Below, in pieces: positions 7,058 to 14,693 of a DNA stretch of 38,716 bases. The notes below the pieces were generated by a model, which was given only the letters and a program-made list of their open reading frames with translations, searched no databases and was not told where the DNA came from. Both the position numbers and the translations under genes were made by a program. The stretch lies in assembly GCA_030524455.1 (NCBI GenBank), contig JAUNGT010000031.1:1-38716 (forward strand). The letters run 5' to 3'. The DNA comes from Eubacteriales bacterium. Its GTDB lineage: Bacteria; Bacillota; Clostridia; Lachnospirales; Lachnospiraceae. Each line of letters starts with the position of its first letter. Position 1 is the stretch's first letter.

Positions 7058-7993
7058 TCACGGAGTAATCTGAACCGAGAGCGTATCACCGTCCACCTTC
7101 ATCTCGTCGACCCTGGCGCAGCGGTAATCCTCCGGAAGATCGCCGGTCCCGATATCCCGTCCGTGATAAACGATATAGTATTTCCCGGCGTCACGGATTA
7201 CGCTGTTATGCCCCATTCCCTCCATAAAGTCATTTTTGGGAAGCAGAGGGGAATAGGTATTGTTGTCAGGATATTTTTTCCAATCGAGTGTCCGCAGATC
7301 CGCATCCGGAGAACCGTGGGCGAAGCTGTACCCGATAAAGTAGGTAGGATTCTGGTGGCAGGCTCCGGAATACATCAGAAAATGCGTATTTCCTTCATAG
7401 AAGTAGAAAGCGCCTTCAATCGTGTGCCAGTGCTCCCCCTTTTTGAAACGATCCCGCTGATAAATCTCTTCATCTATTGTAGGGCGGACCACATAGGCAG
7501 GATTTCCCTCCACCGTAAACGGATCCTTTAATTTATCGCAGAGTATCACGGTGCCCACACGTTCCGCCTGATATTCATTGTTGGAATAGAACAGGTACAG
7601 CCCGGAAGGGGTTTTGACGACATGCGGATCGATGGAAAACGGAGGCAGCAGATCTCCCATTTTTCGGAAGGGGCCGCAGGGGGAATCGGAAACTGCCACA
7701 CGCAGGGTCTGTCCGTGTTCATCCTCACAGTCTGCATCCATGCTGGAATAGTACATATAATAAGTACCGTCCAGTTCCAACACACAGGGGGCCCAGCAGT
7801 CTTTCTGCCCGGCCATGTCCAGGCATACCCCGTCGTATTTCCAGCCGTCCAGAAGGCTGTCGCTGCTGTACAGCTGAGCTCCTTTGGGCCAGGTGGCATA
7901 TACATAATACCGACCGTCTTTGGCGCGGATCATATAGGGATCCGGCTGCCCGGGAGGCGCCGTGTCGCCAGGTTTTCTCTGATAAAGCTTCAT
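7058..7993 (-). CDS. Glycoside hydrolase family 43 (arabinan/xylan-type exo-enzyme)
   Basis: This 311-residue single-domain five-bladed beta-propeller enzyme shows the GH43 catalytic triad. Asp18 in GQPDPYMI is the base, Asp122 in FSIDPHVV the pKa modulator and Glu193 in HTIEGAFYF the acid. Families of this kind remove alpha-L-arabinofuranosyl or beta-D-xylosyl (sometimes galactosyl) units. There is no signal peptide, so it acts on imported oligosaccharides in the cytoplasm. AGGAGAGGG precedes the ATG. It is divergent from the winged-helix sensor gene, with both promoters readable in the 218-base gap, so that regulator is the obvious candidate to control it. The exact substrate is not determinable here. 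Confidence 0.9.
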   Translation of the reverse strand: MKLYQRKPGDTAPPGQPDPYMIRAKDGRYYVYATWPKGAQLYSSDSLLDGWKYDGVCLDMAGQKDCWAPCVLELDGTYYMYYSSMDADCEDEHGQTLRVAVSDSPCGPFRKMGDLLPPFSIDPHVVKTPSGLYLFYSNNEYQAERVGTVILCDKLKDPFTVEGNPAYVVRPTIDEEIYQRDRFKKGEHWHTIEGAFYFYEGNTHFLMYSGACHQNPTYFIGYSFAHGSPDADLRTLDWKKYPDNNTYSPLLPKNDFMEGMGHNSVIRDAGKYYIVYHGRDIGTGDLPEDYRCARVDEMKVDGDTLSVQITP

Positions 7994-8038
7994 AAATACC
8001 CTCTCCTTTATTCCATATTTTTTGGAAATTATAGGGCA

Positions 8039-8067
8039 ATTATATATATTTAAAGGCCGTATTTCAA
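8039..8067 (-). promoter_or_regulatory. Promoter of the GH43 gene
   Basis: Read leftward, TTGAAA (8067-8062) and TATAAT (8044-8039) are 17 bases apart, about 45 bases before the GH43 start codon. Confidence 0.7.
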
Positions 8068-8143
8068 TAAAACATGTTTATTTTGCATATTTTATTCGAT
8101 GGAGAATAATTATTACATTTTTGCTGTAGTTAAAATGTATACA

Positions 8144-8172
8144 TTGATTTTTGGAATTGCCGGAACTATACT
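8144..8172 (+). promoter_or_regulatory. Promoter of the winged-helix regulator gene
   Basis: TTGATT (8144-8149) and TATACT (8167-8172) are separated by 17 bases, 39 bases before the start codon. Confidence 0.65.
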
Positions 8173-8211
8173 TTTCACATAGTGGTTCTCTTGAGAAGGG
8201 AAGGAAAGTTT

Positions 8212-9162
8212 ATGGATGAGATCAGGAGTAAAGAGGCGATTGTTCTGGATTTAAAGGACATCCGGAAAGCGGCGCTGATGGGGAAAGCGATTTCCTCGGA
8301 AATACGTTTGGAAATTTTAAAATGCCTGGTCACAAAGGCCATGACGATCAGTGAGCTGGCTTCCGCCTTTTATTTGCCGATGTCCTCCATGTGTTTGCAT
8401 ATCAAGACGCTGAAGGAGGCGGGGCTTATCACGGTGTCGCCCCGGCCGGGCATACACGGCTCGCAGAAGCTGTGCGGAATCAATGCGGCCAGTATCAGCC
8501 TGGATGTTTTTGCCCATACAAGCGGGCAGAACAGGAAGCCGCCGGCACTTATCAACATGCCCGTCGGACATTACAGTAACTGTGAGATCCATCCCCCCTG
8601 CGGGATTGTCACCGCCAATCAGTATCTGTCCCAGGAGGACAGTCCCCATGGCTTTTATTCCACCAGCCGGACAGACGCAGCTCTGCTCTGGTTTAGCTGG
8701 GGCTTTCTGGAATATCAGTTTCCAAACAGCGCCCTCCAGCAGGGAAAGGTGTCGCAGGTCGAATTTTCCTTTGAGGTCTGCTCTGAAGCGCCGGGCTATA
8801 ACAATAACTGGCCGTCGGACATCACCATTGCGATCAATGGCCGTCACATTACCACCTTTATCACAAAGGGAGATTACGGCGGCAGGAAGGGGATATATAA
8901 TCCGTCCTGGTGGAGCGATTCCGTCACGCAGTTCGGCGAATATAAAAAGCTTTTGATTAACGACAAGGGCTGTTTTCTGGATAATGTCAGGGTCTCGGAT
9001 GAAACGATGGAGAGTCTGGGGCTTGCGGAAGGGTATTATTTTACTTTTATGCTGAAGGTGGACAAGGACAGTGAGCATGTGGGAGGCATGAACCTGTTCG
9101 GCAGCCGGTTTGGCGATTATGCGCAGGATATCGTTATGAGCGTGGAATATGAAGGCGGTTGA
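8212..9162 (+). CDS. ArsR-like winged-helix regulator with a large C-terminal sensor domain
   Basis: This 316-residue protein begins with an ArsR-type winged helix (about 15-90). 'ALMGKAISSEIRLEILKCLV' is the typical first helix pair, and 'TISELASAFYLPMSSMCLHIKTLKEAGLI' covers the recognition helix and wing. Classical ArsR repressors stop at about 100-120 residues. Here some 220 residues follow, rich in Trp, Tyr, Asn and short strands (for example 'WFSWGFLEYQFPNSALQQG' and 'ITIAINGRHI'), which reads like a beta-sandwich, possibly sugar-binding. Cysteines in 'NCEIHPPCG' might bind metal. Start 8212 has AAGGAAAG just upstream. Position opposite GH43 and beside the pectin genes suggests a sugar-responsive one-component switch; the fold and ligand are inferred. 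Confidence 0.8.
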   Translation: MDEIRSKEAIVLDLKDIRKAALMGKAISSEIRLEILKCLVTKAMTISELASAFYLPMSSMCLHIKTLKEAGLITVSPRPGIHGSQKLCGINAASISLDVFAHTSGQNRKPPALINMPVGHYSNCEIHPPCGIVTANQYLSQEDSPHGFYSTSRTDAALLWFSWGFLEYQFPNSALQQGKVSQVEFSFEVCSEAPGYNNNWPSDITIAINGRHITTFITKGDYGGRKGIYNPSWWSDSVTQFGEYKKLLINDKGCFLDNVRVSDETMESLGLAEGYYFTFMLKVDKDSEHVGGMNLFGSRFGDYAQDIVMSVEYEGG

Positions 9163-9190
9163 GCCTTCGTATTCCACGCTTTTCTTTTTT
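9139..9190 (+). terminator. Intrinsic terminator overlapping the regulator's stop codon
   Basis: Bases 9139-9156 pair with 9163-9180 over 18 positions with one U-G wobble. The six-base loop (9157-9162) ends with the TGA stop, and a T-rich tract follows (9181-9190). Downstream is the convergent deacetylase gene. Confidence 0.85.
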
Positions 9191-9201
9191 CCTTCTTTCT
9201 T

Positions 9202-10005
9202 TTAAATTTTTACCGTACCTCCGCCGGGGATCTCCAGGATCCGGCCGTCCGCCTCGATCCAGCAGGAGCAGAAGCTGGGGTTGCAGACCAGGTCGCCGTC
9301 CATGGTAAACTGCAGGCGGGAGGCCGCGTCCATGTAATCGACGATCTCGATGTTGGTGGCGTACCAGGTGTCCTCCTGGCCGGAGGCGAGGGCGAAGAAG
9401 CTCTCCAGCAGCTCCCAGCCGCCCTGCTCGGGAAGCTCATAACTGTGGCCCCAGACGTACATCATGTACAGGTACTGGGTTTTGTGGAGGTTTACGAACT
9501 GTTCTCCCAGCTCCATCAGGCGGTTGCGGAAGTGGCAGGTGGGGTTCCACTCCAGGTAATTTGGCGGCATGGCGAAGCTGTAGGTGGCGTTGACGGTGCG
9601 GGCATAGCGGATCCCGAGGCCGGGCAGCAGGTCGATGATCTGTTGGCTGTAGCTGCCGTTGGGGTAAGCCAGGCCGCGCACCGGGTAGCCCATCAGCCGC
9701 TCCAGGCCCTGCCGGTCCTCCAGCACCTGGCGGGCAGTCTGCTCGATGGGGCTGCGGGCGATGGTGGGATGCAGGGCCGTGTGGCAGGCCACCTCCTGTC
9801 CGGCGTAGAGAGCAGGGTATTCGCTCTGGGGAATGCGCCCCTGCAGGTGCAGGCCGGAGTTTAAATTGAACGCGCCCTTGACGCCGTATTTGCGGAAAAG
9901 CTCCAGCAGGCGCCGGTCCTCCTCGCGGCCGTCGTCGAAGCTCAGGGTAAGAACCTTGTGCTTTCCGCCGGGAAAGCAGATATAAATGTTTTTCAGATCG
10001 CTCAT
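9202..10005 (-). CDS. Polysaccharide deacetylase family protein (NodB fold)
   Basis: This 267-residue protein has the NodB/CE4 fold. 'LTLSFDDGREEDRRLLELF' (about 19-37) carries the catalytic and metal aspartates, 'CHTALHP' supplies the H-x3-H metal pair, and 'AYPNGSYS' replaces the RPPYG motif of classical CE4 enzymes. No signal peptide is present. The ATG overlaps the stop of the GH28 gene (ATGA at 10002-10005), so it is translationally coupled to it. Together with GH28 this suggests removal of acetyl or another ester/amide group from imported pectin fragments, but the reaction is inferred; some members of this subfamily have no proven activity. Confidence 0.85.
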   Translation of the reverse strand: MSDLKNIYICFPGGKHKVLTLSFDDGREEDRRLLELFRKYGVKGAFNLNSGLHLQGRIPQSEYPALYAGQEVACHTALHPTIARSPIEQTARQVLEDRQGLERLMGYPVRGLAYPNGSYSQQIIDLLPGLGIRYARTVNATYSFAMPPNYLEWNPTCHFRNRLMELGEQFVNLHKTQYLYMMYVWGHSYELPEQGGWELLESFFALASGQEDTWYATNIEIVDYMDAASRLQFTMDGDLVCNPSFCSCWIEADGRILEIPGGGTVKI

Positions 10006-11267
10006 CTTTTTTCTTCCTCCTGCGGGCGGATTGTCACCCGCTCAAAAGTCAATTCCTCTGTGTCAAAGCAGGTCATGGCGTTTTTGGCCGTCAGGCTGAC
10101 ATCCCGGAAAGAGATGTCGCGCAGCGGCTGCTCCGGCAGCCCTTTCATTGCGATGCCGGTCTGCGCGCCTTCGCAGCTTATGCCGGAGAAGGAGATGCCG
10201 TGAAAACGGGAGGGCCTGTCGGTTTTTGGCATGACGGTGCTGAACTCGTAAAACATGTTGATCTGGATCGCTTCGTGGGAAACCTTACCGATCCGGATAT
10301 TTTCAAAGCGGACGTTTTCCACATAGCCGCCCCGTCCGCGCATGGATTTCAGGCGCAGGCCCTGCATCGTCCCGGTGATATCGCAGTCGCAGGCGAAGAT
10401 ATTGCGGGCGCCGCCGGAGATCGCGCTGCCCACCACCAGGCCGCCGTGGCCGCCGGTCATGGAGCAGCGGCGGATCACCACGTTTTCACAGGGGACGGCT
10501 CTGCGCCAGCCGTCCTCATTTAAGCCGGAGTTGACTGCGATGCAGTCGTCCCCGGTAAAAAAGCTGCTGTCCTCGATCAGCACATTTCTGCAGGAGTCCG
10601 GATTCAGGCCGTCGGTATTGGGGCCCTCGGTGTGGATATGGACGCCCCGGATCGTCACGTCCCGGCAAAAAACCGGATGAAGCGTCCACTGGGGGCCGTC
10701 CAGGAGGGTTACGCCCTCCACCAGCACTCTTTCGCAGTCAAAAAACTGTACGAAGGAGGGGCGCAGCGCGGCAGCTTCGGTTCCGTAGACACGCTGCTCT
10801 ATGGGGACGCCGGCGGCGGAGGCGTCGTAGAGGGCGTTGGAGCCCTTTGCCTGCAGCTGTTTCCAGTGCCACCAGGCGGGGCCGCTGCCGCAGAGCGTGC
10901 CCGAACCGCAGAGCGCCACGTCGCTGCAGTCCCGGGCGTAGATGAGGGGAGAATAATTGTAGCATTCCGTCCCCTCCCAGCGGGTCAGCACGACAGGGAG
11001 GTAATCCTCCGGTTGATCGGAAAAAATCAGCTCTGCGCCTTCCTCGAGCAGCAGGCGTATATGGCTGCGCAGGTGGATCGGTCCGGTGTGCCAGGTTCCG
11101 GCGGGTACCTCCACCGTGCCGCCCCCGGCCTGAGCGCAGGCGTCCACCGCCTGCTGGAGCGTGGGATAGTCCGGCGCTGCGACGCGCCGGTCCGGGATAT
11201 CCGGCTCCGGGATTTGCTTCATGGGAAAGGGCGTCCCATAAAAAGCTTCCGTCGTTTGTTGTTGCAT
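10002..11267 (-). CDS. Glycoside hydrolase family 28 (polygalacturonase / rhamnogalacturonan-type)
   Basis: This is a 421-residue right-handed beta-helix enzyme. All four GH28 active-site blocks are present: Asn217-Thr-Asp219 in GPNTDGLNPDSC, Asp240-Asp241 in FTGDDCIAV, His274 in GGHGG, and Arg305-x-Lys307 in LRLKS. It should hydrolyse alpha-galacturonosyl bonds of pectin backbones. The lack of a signal peptide points to an exo-acting enzyme on imported oligogalacturonides or rhamnogalacturonan pieces. The ATG at 11267 has GAGG ten bases upstream; a TTG six bases earlier is possible. It is first in a leftward operon with the deacetylase and divergent from the GH2 gene at 11449. Confidence 0.93.
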   Translation of the reverse strand: MQQQTTEAFYGTPFPMKQIPEPDIPDRRVAAPDYPTLQQAVDACAQAGGGTVEVPAGTWHTGPIHLRSHIRLLLEEGAELIFSDQPEDYLPVVLTRWEGTECYNYSPLIYARDCSDVALCGSGTLCGSGPAWWHWKQLQAKGSNALYDASAAGVPIEQRVYGTEAAALRPSFVQFFDCERVLVEGVTLLDGPQWTLHPVFCRDVTIRGVHIHTEGPNTDGLNPDSCRNVLIEDSSFFTGDDCIAVNSGLNEDGWRRAVPCENVVIRRCSMTGGHGGLVVGSAISGGARNIFACDCDITGTMQGLRLKSMRGRGGYVENVRFENIRIGKVSHEAIQINMFYEFSTVMPKTDRPSRFHGISFSGISCEGAQTGIAMKGLPEQPLRDISFRDVSLTAKNAMTCFDTEELTFERVTIRPQEEEKR

Positions 11268-11320
11268 GTCCAAAATACCTCATTTTATCTGCGACAGGGC
11301 AGTGTTTTTTGTATATTCTG

Positions 11321-11350
11321 AGTATAACGTAGGCGGCTTGTGCCGGACAA
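11321..11350 (-). promoter_or_regulatory. Promoter of the GH28-deacetylase operon
   Basis: Read leftward, TTGTCC (11350-11345) and TATACT (11326-11321) are 18 bases apart, about 54 bases before the GH28 ATG. For the divergent GH2 gene, a TATAAT at 11399-11404 is visible but no good -35 box precedes it. Confidence 0.55.
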
Positions 11351-11448
11351 GGATTAATTTGAAGAAAATATGGGTTTCCTTGTGAGGTTTTTATGGGATA
11401 TAATGGAACCAAAGTCTGGGAAACAATCCGGGAAAGGAGAGCCGCAGT

Positions 11449-13167
11449 TTGCGGCAAATAAATCGTATGATTCGTATGTTTTCGACGCATGAGATCCGTC
11501 CGCAGGAGGAGCTGAGCGAAAGCCTGTGGGACTTTACCCCCCTGGAGGGAGAGCAGGCGGGACAGACCAGGAAGGTGCTGGTGCCGGGCTGCTGGGAGAC
11601 GCTGCCGGGGCTGCGCAGCTACCGCGGGATAGGACGGTACGCCAGACGCTTTTTTGGCGGCGGCAATCTGCGGCTGGAGTTTAAGGGAGTCAGCCACACG
11701 GCGAAGGTTTTTCTGGACGGGGAGCAGATTGCCTTCCATTATAATGCCTATACGCCGTTTTCGGCTGTGAAGCCCGGAGTGAAGGAGGGGGAGCACCTTC
11801 TGGAGGTGATTGTGGACAACCGGTTCACGCCGGAATCGGCGCTGCATATCCCGAACGATTACATGACCTACGGCGGAATTACCCGGCCTGTGGCGTTGGA
11901 GCGGGTGGGAAGCGCTTATCTGGAGTGGGCGCACTACACGCCCTTTTTCCGGGACGGGCGGTGGCACTGCCGGGCAGAGGTGTGCGTAAAGGGCGTGGAG
12001 GCAGATCAGCCGGCGGACGTTTGGGTGCGTCTGCGGGGAAAGGCGTTTTACCTGGGCGCTGCAGCGCCGGGGCCGAAGGAGGAGGCTTTTTTGGCGGCGG
12101 AGCTTGATCTGGCAGATCGGGAAATTCTGCCCTGGAGCCCGGAGACGCCCAGGCTGTACCGTGCGGAGGCGTTTTTGATGAGAGCGCAGGAAAAGGTAGA
12201 TGATCTGATCGACCGGATTGGCTTTCGGGAGATAAAGGTGCAGGGCGACCGGATTTTGTTAAACGGAGAAGCGCTCCGCATCCGGGGCGTGTGCCGTCAC
12301 GAGGACTGGGAGGCTTCCGGCTGCGCGCTGACGACAGCGCAGATGCAGCAGGATCTGAATCTCCTGAAGGATCTGGGCGGAAATTCGGTGCGGACGACCC
12401 ATTATCCAAACGACGAGCGTTTCCTGGATTTGTGCGATGAGCAGGGGATCCTGGTCTGGGAGGAAAACCATGCGCGGGGCCTGGTCGAGGAGGATATGCG
12501 CAATCCGCATTTTGAGGAGCAGTGTGAGCAGGTCAACCGGGAGATGGTCGCGGCCCATTACAATCATCCCGCCATCTATATCTGGGGCATTTTAAACGAG
12601 TGCGCCTCCGAGACGGAGTATGGGAGGGAGTGCTACGCCAGACAGCTTCATCAGCTGCGCAGTCTGGACCAGAGCAGGCCGCTGACCTTCGCCACCTGTC
12701 GGTTTTCCCATGACCGGAACGGGGAAAATTTTGTGCTCAACGATATCTGCATGGATCTGCCGGACGTGGCCTCCTTTAATATGTACCCGCTGTGGTATTT
12801 TGATTGCGACGTGAGCCGTTTTCTGGAGCAGGTGCACGGGGCGCTTTCGCAGACTGCGGCGGCGGACAAGCCTTTTTTGGTCAGTGAGATCGGCGCCGGT
12901 GCGGAGTACGGCTACCATGCGGATGAGGAGGAAAAATGGTCGGAGGAGTATCAGGCGGCCGCTTTGGAGAGGCAGCTTAACGCCGTGCTTTCCGACGGGC
13001 GCTGCACCGGCGTGTACATCTGGCAGTTTGCGGATGTGCGCGTGAGCCGGGAGTGGTTCGGAGGCCGTCCGCGCAGCCACAACAATAAGGGGATCGTGGA
13101 CGAATACCGGCGGCCCAAGCTGGCATACCGCCGGGTGCGCGAGATCTTTCGGAGGGACAGTCTATGA
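11449..13167 (+). CDS. Glycoside hydrolase family 2, beta-glucuronidase-like
   Basis: This 572-residue GH2 enzyme has an N-terminal jelly roll (about 20-170), an immunoglobulin-like domain and a TIM barrel (about 265-565). Glu384 in GILNECASE is the acid/base and Glu480 in VSEIGAG the nucleophile. Near the C terminus Asn545-x-Lys547 (HNNKGIV) matches the N-x-K motif that in beta-glucuronidases grips the substrate carboxylate, and 'YIWQFADV' matches their VWNFADF. So a uronic-acid substrate (glucuronide or galacturonide) is likely. It is cytoplasmic. Start: TTG at 11449 has AAGGAG nine bases upstream; ATGs at 11467 and 11476 lack a ribosome site. Its stop overlaps the znuC start (ATGA), tying it to zinc-uptake genes. 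Confidence 0.9.
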   Translation: MRQINRMIRMFSTHEIRPQEELSESLWDFTPLEGEQAGQTRKVLVPGCWETLPGLRSYRGIGRYARRFFGGGNLRLEFKGVSHTAKVFLDGEQIAFHYNAYTPFSAVKPGVKEGEHLLEVIVDNRFTPESALHIPNDYMTYGGITRPVALERVGSAYLEWAHYTPFFRDGRWHCRAEVCVKGVEADQPADVWVRLRGKAFYLGAAAPGPKEEAFLAAELDLADREILPWSPETPRLYRAEAFLMRAQEKVDDLIDRIGFREIKVQGDRILLNGEALRIRGVCRHEDWEASGCALTTAQMQQDLNLLKDLGGNSVRTTHYPNDERFLDLCDEQGILVWEENHARGLVEEDMRNPHFEEQCEQVNREMVAAHYNHPAIYIWGILNECASETEYGRECYARQLHQLRSLDQSRPLTFATCRFSHDRNGENFVLNDICMDLPDVASFNMYPLWYFDCDVSRFLEQVHGALSQTAAADKPFLVSEIGAGAEYGYHADEEEKWSEEYQAAALERQLNAVLSDGRCTGVYIWQFADVRVSREWFGGRPRSHNNKGIVDEYRRPKLAYRRVREIFRRDSL

Positions 13168-13865
13168 CGGCACGGCTGCGGTCGGACGGCGACAACGTGA
13201 TCGAGATGGAAAATGTGAGCTTTTCCTACGAAAAAGGGGAGAAGGTGCTGGACGGAGTCAGCCTTGCGCTTCCGGAGGGCCGCTTTGCGGCTCTTCTGGG
13301 AGAAAACGGGGCGGGTAAGTCCACACTGTTAAAGCTCCTTCTCGGCGAGCTGCCGCTGGAGCACGGCGGGAAAATCCTGCTTTTGGGGCAGGATGTGAGA
13401 CAGTTTCGGGATTGGAGCCGGATCAGCTATGTGGCGCAGAACGGGATGGACAGCTGGAAGGATTTTCCGGCCTCCGCCGCGGAGATCGTGCAGGCCAATC
13501 TGTACCGGCAGATCGGCCCGTTCCGGTTTGCGGGGAAAAAAGAACGCCGCAAGGTGCGGGAGGCGCTGGCCCTTGTGGGAATGGAGGACTATGCGGGCAG
13601 GCTGATCGGCAGGCTTTCCGGGGGCCAGCAGCAGCGGGTTTTGCTGGCGCGGGCTCTGGTGAACGAGCCAAAGCTTCTGGTGCTGGACGAGCCCACCTCC
13701 GCTTTGGATGAGAAAAACACGGATGGCTTTTACCGGCTGCTGCTGGAGATCCGGGAAAAGAAAGAGCTGACGGTGCTGATGGTGACGCATGACCGGAAGC
13801 GGGCCGTCAAATATGCGGATGTTATCTGGGAGCTGGAGGAGGGCAGGATCAATGCGGATCTTTGA
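13164..13865 (+). CDS. znuC: Metal (zinc) ABC transporter ATP-binding protein
   Basis: This 233-residue ATPase has Walker A GENGAGKST (46-54), the signature LSGGQQQ (151-157), Walker B ending LLVLDE (171-176) and the switch His209 in VTHD. The order and the partner permease of the ABC-3 family identify it as the ZnuC/AdcC type. The ATG overlaps the TGA of the upstream GH2 gene by two bases, and GGAGGG lies at a good distance, so translation is coupled. The permease start overlaps its end. The cognate binding protein and Fur-family regulator lie 7.4 kb upstream on the same strand. Zinc rather than manganese is inferred from the ZnuA loop. Confidence 0.92.
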   Translation: MTARLRSDGDNVIEMENVSFSYEKGEKVLDGVSLALPEGRFAALLGENGAGKSTLLKLLLGELPLEHGGKILLLGQDVRQFRDWSRISYVAQNGMDSWKDFPASAAEIVQANLYRQIGPFRFAGKKERRKVREALALVGMEDYAGRLIGRLSGGQQQRVLLARALVNEPKLLVLDEPTSALDEKNTDGFYRLLLEIREKKELTVLMVTHDRKRAVKYADVIWELEEGRINADL

Positions 13866-14661
13866 ATATGTGTTTATGCAGAGAGCCTTTATCGTGGGGA
13901 TCCTGCTTGCGGCGGTGATCCCCTGCGTGGGGATGGTGGTGGTGTGCAAGCGGCTTTCCATGATCGGGGATGCGCTCTCTCACGCCTCCCTGGCCGGCGT
14001 GGCGGCAGGGCTTTTGCTGGGGATTAATCCGGTGGCCGGAGCCGCTGCGGCCGCGGCTGCCGCTTCCCTGGGGATCGAGGCAGTGCGCCGCCGCCTGCCC
14101 CGTTATGCGGAGATGTCCATTTCCATCATCATGTCCGCGGGGATCGGCCTGGCCGGTGTGCTCTCGGGCTTTGTGGACAATTCCGCCAATTTCAACAGCT
14201 TTCTGTTCGGCAGCATCGTGGCGATCAGCGATCTGGAGATGTATACGGTGATCGGTGTGGCGGCAGCGGTGCTGGCGGCCTTTATCCTTTTATATAAGGA
14301 ACTGTTTTACATTTCGATGGATGAGCGCAGCGCGCGGCTGGCCGGTGTGCCGGTGGGAAAGGTGAATTTCGTATTTACGCTTTTGATTGCGGGCACCGTC
14401 TCCGTGGCGGCCCGGACGGTGGGAGCTTTGATGGTCTCCTCCATGATGGTGGTGCCGGTGGCCTGCGCTATGCAGTTCGGGAAAAATTACAGGCAGACAA
14501 TTCTGTACGCGGTGGGGCTTAACGTTCTGTTTATGATCACCGGGTTGTTTCTGGCGTTTTATCTGGGCCTGAAACCGGGAGGGACGGTTGTGCTGGTGGG
14601 CGTGGCCGTGCTGGCGGTTATTTTTGCGGGAAAACGGCTTTTTGCGGGACGGAGCCTTTAA
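13852..14661 (+). CDS. znuB: Metal (zinc) ABC transporter permease
   Basis: This 269-residue ABC-3 family membrane protein has about eight hydrophobic helices. 'VVVCKRLSMIGDALSHASLAGVAAG' is the family's conserved first cytoplasmic region, with the S-x-x-G-D-A-L-[SA]-H-[AS] motif. 'DERSARLAGVPVGKVNF' is the coupling segment facing the ATPase, and 'ALMVSSMMVVPVACAMQ' lies in a late helix. The start at 13852 is chosen because GGAGGAGGG lies close upstream inside the end of znuC and the protein then starts directly before its first helix. It overlaps znuC by 14 bases and is followed, 32 bases on, by a second GH2 gene. Confidence 0.92.
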   Translation: MRIFEYVFMQRAFIVGILLAAVIPCVGMVVVCKRLSMIGDALSHASLAGVAAGLLLGINPVAGAAAAAAAASLGIEAVRRRLPRYAEMSISIIMSAGIGLAGVLSGFVDNSANFNSFLFGSIVAISDLEMYTVIGVAAAVLAAFILLYKELFYISMDERSARLAGVPVGKVNFVFTLLIAGTVSVAARTVGALMVSSMMVVPVACAMQFGKNYRQTILYAVGLNVLFMITGLFLAFYLGLKPGGTVVLVGVAVLAVIFAGKRLFAGRSL

Positions 14662-14693
14662 AGAAAATATATTTTTGACAGGAGGGGCAGAAA

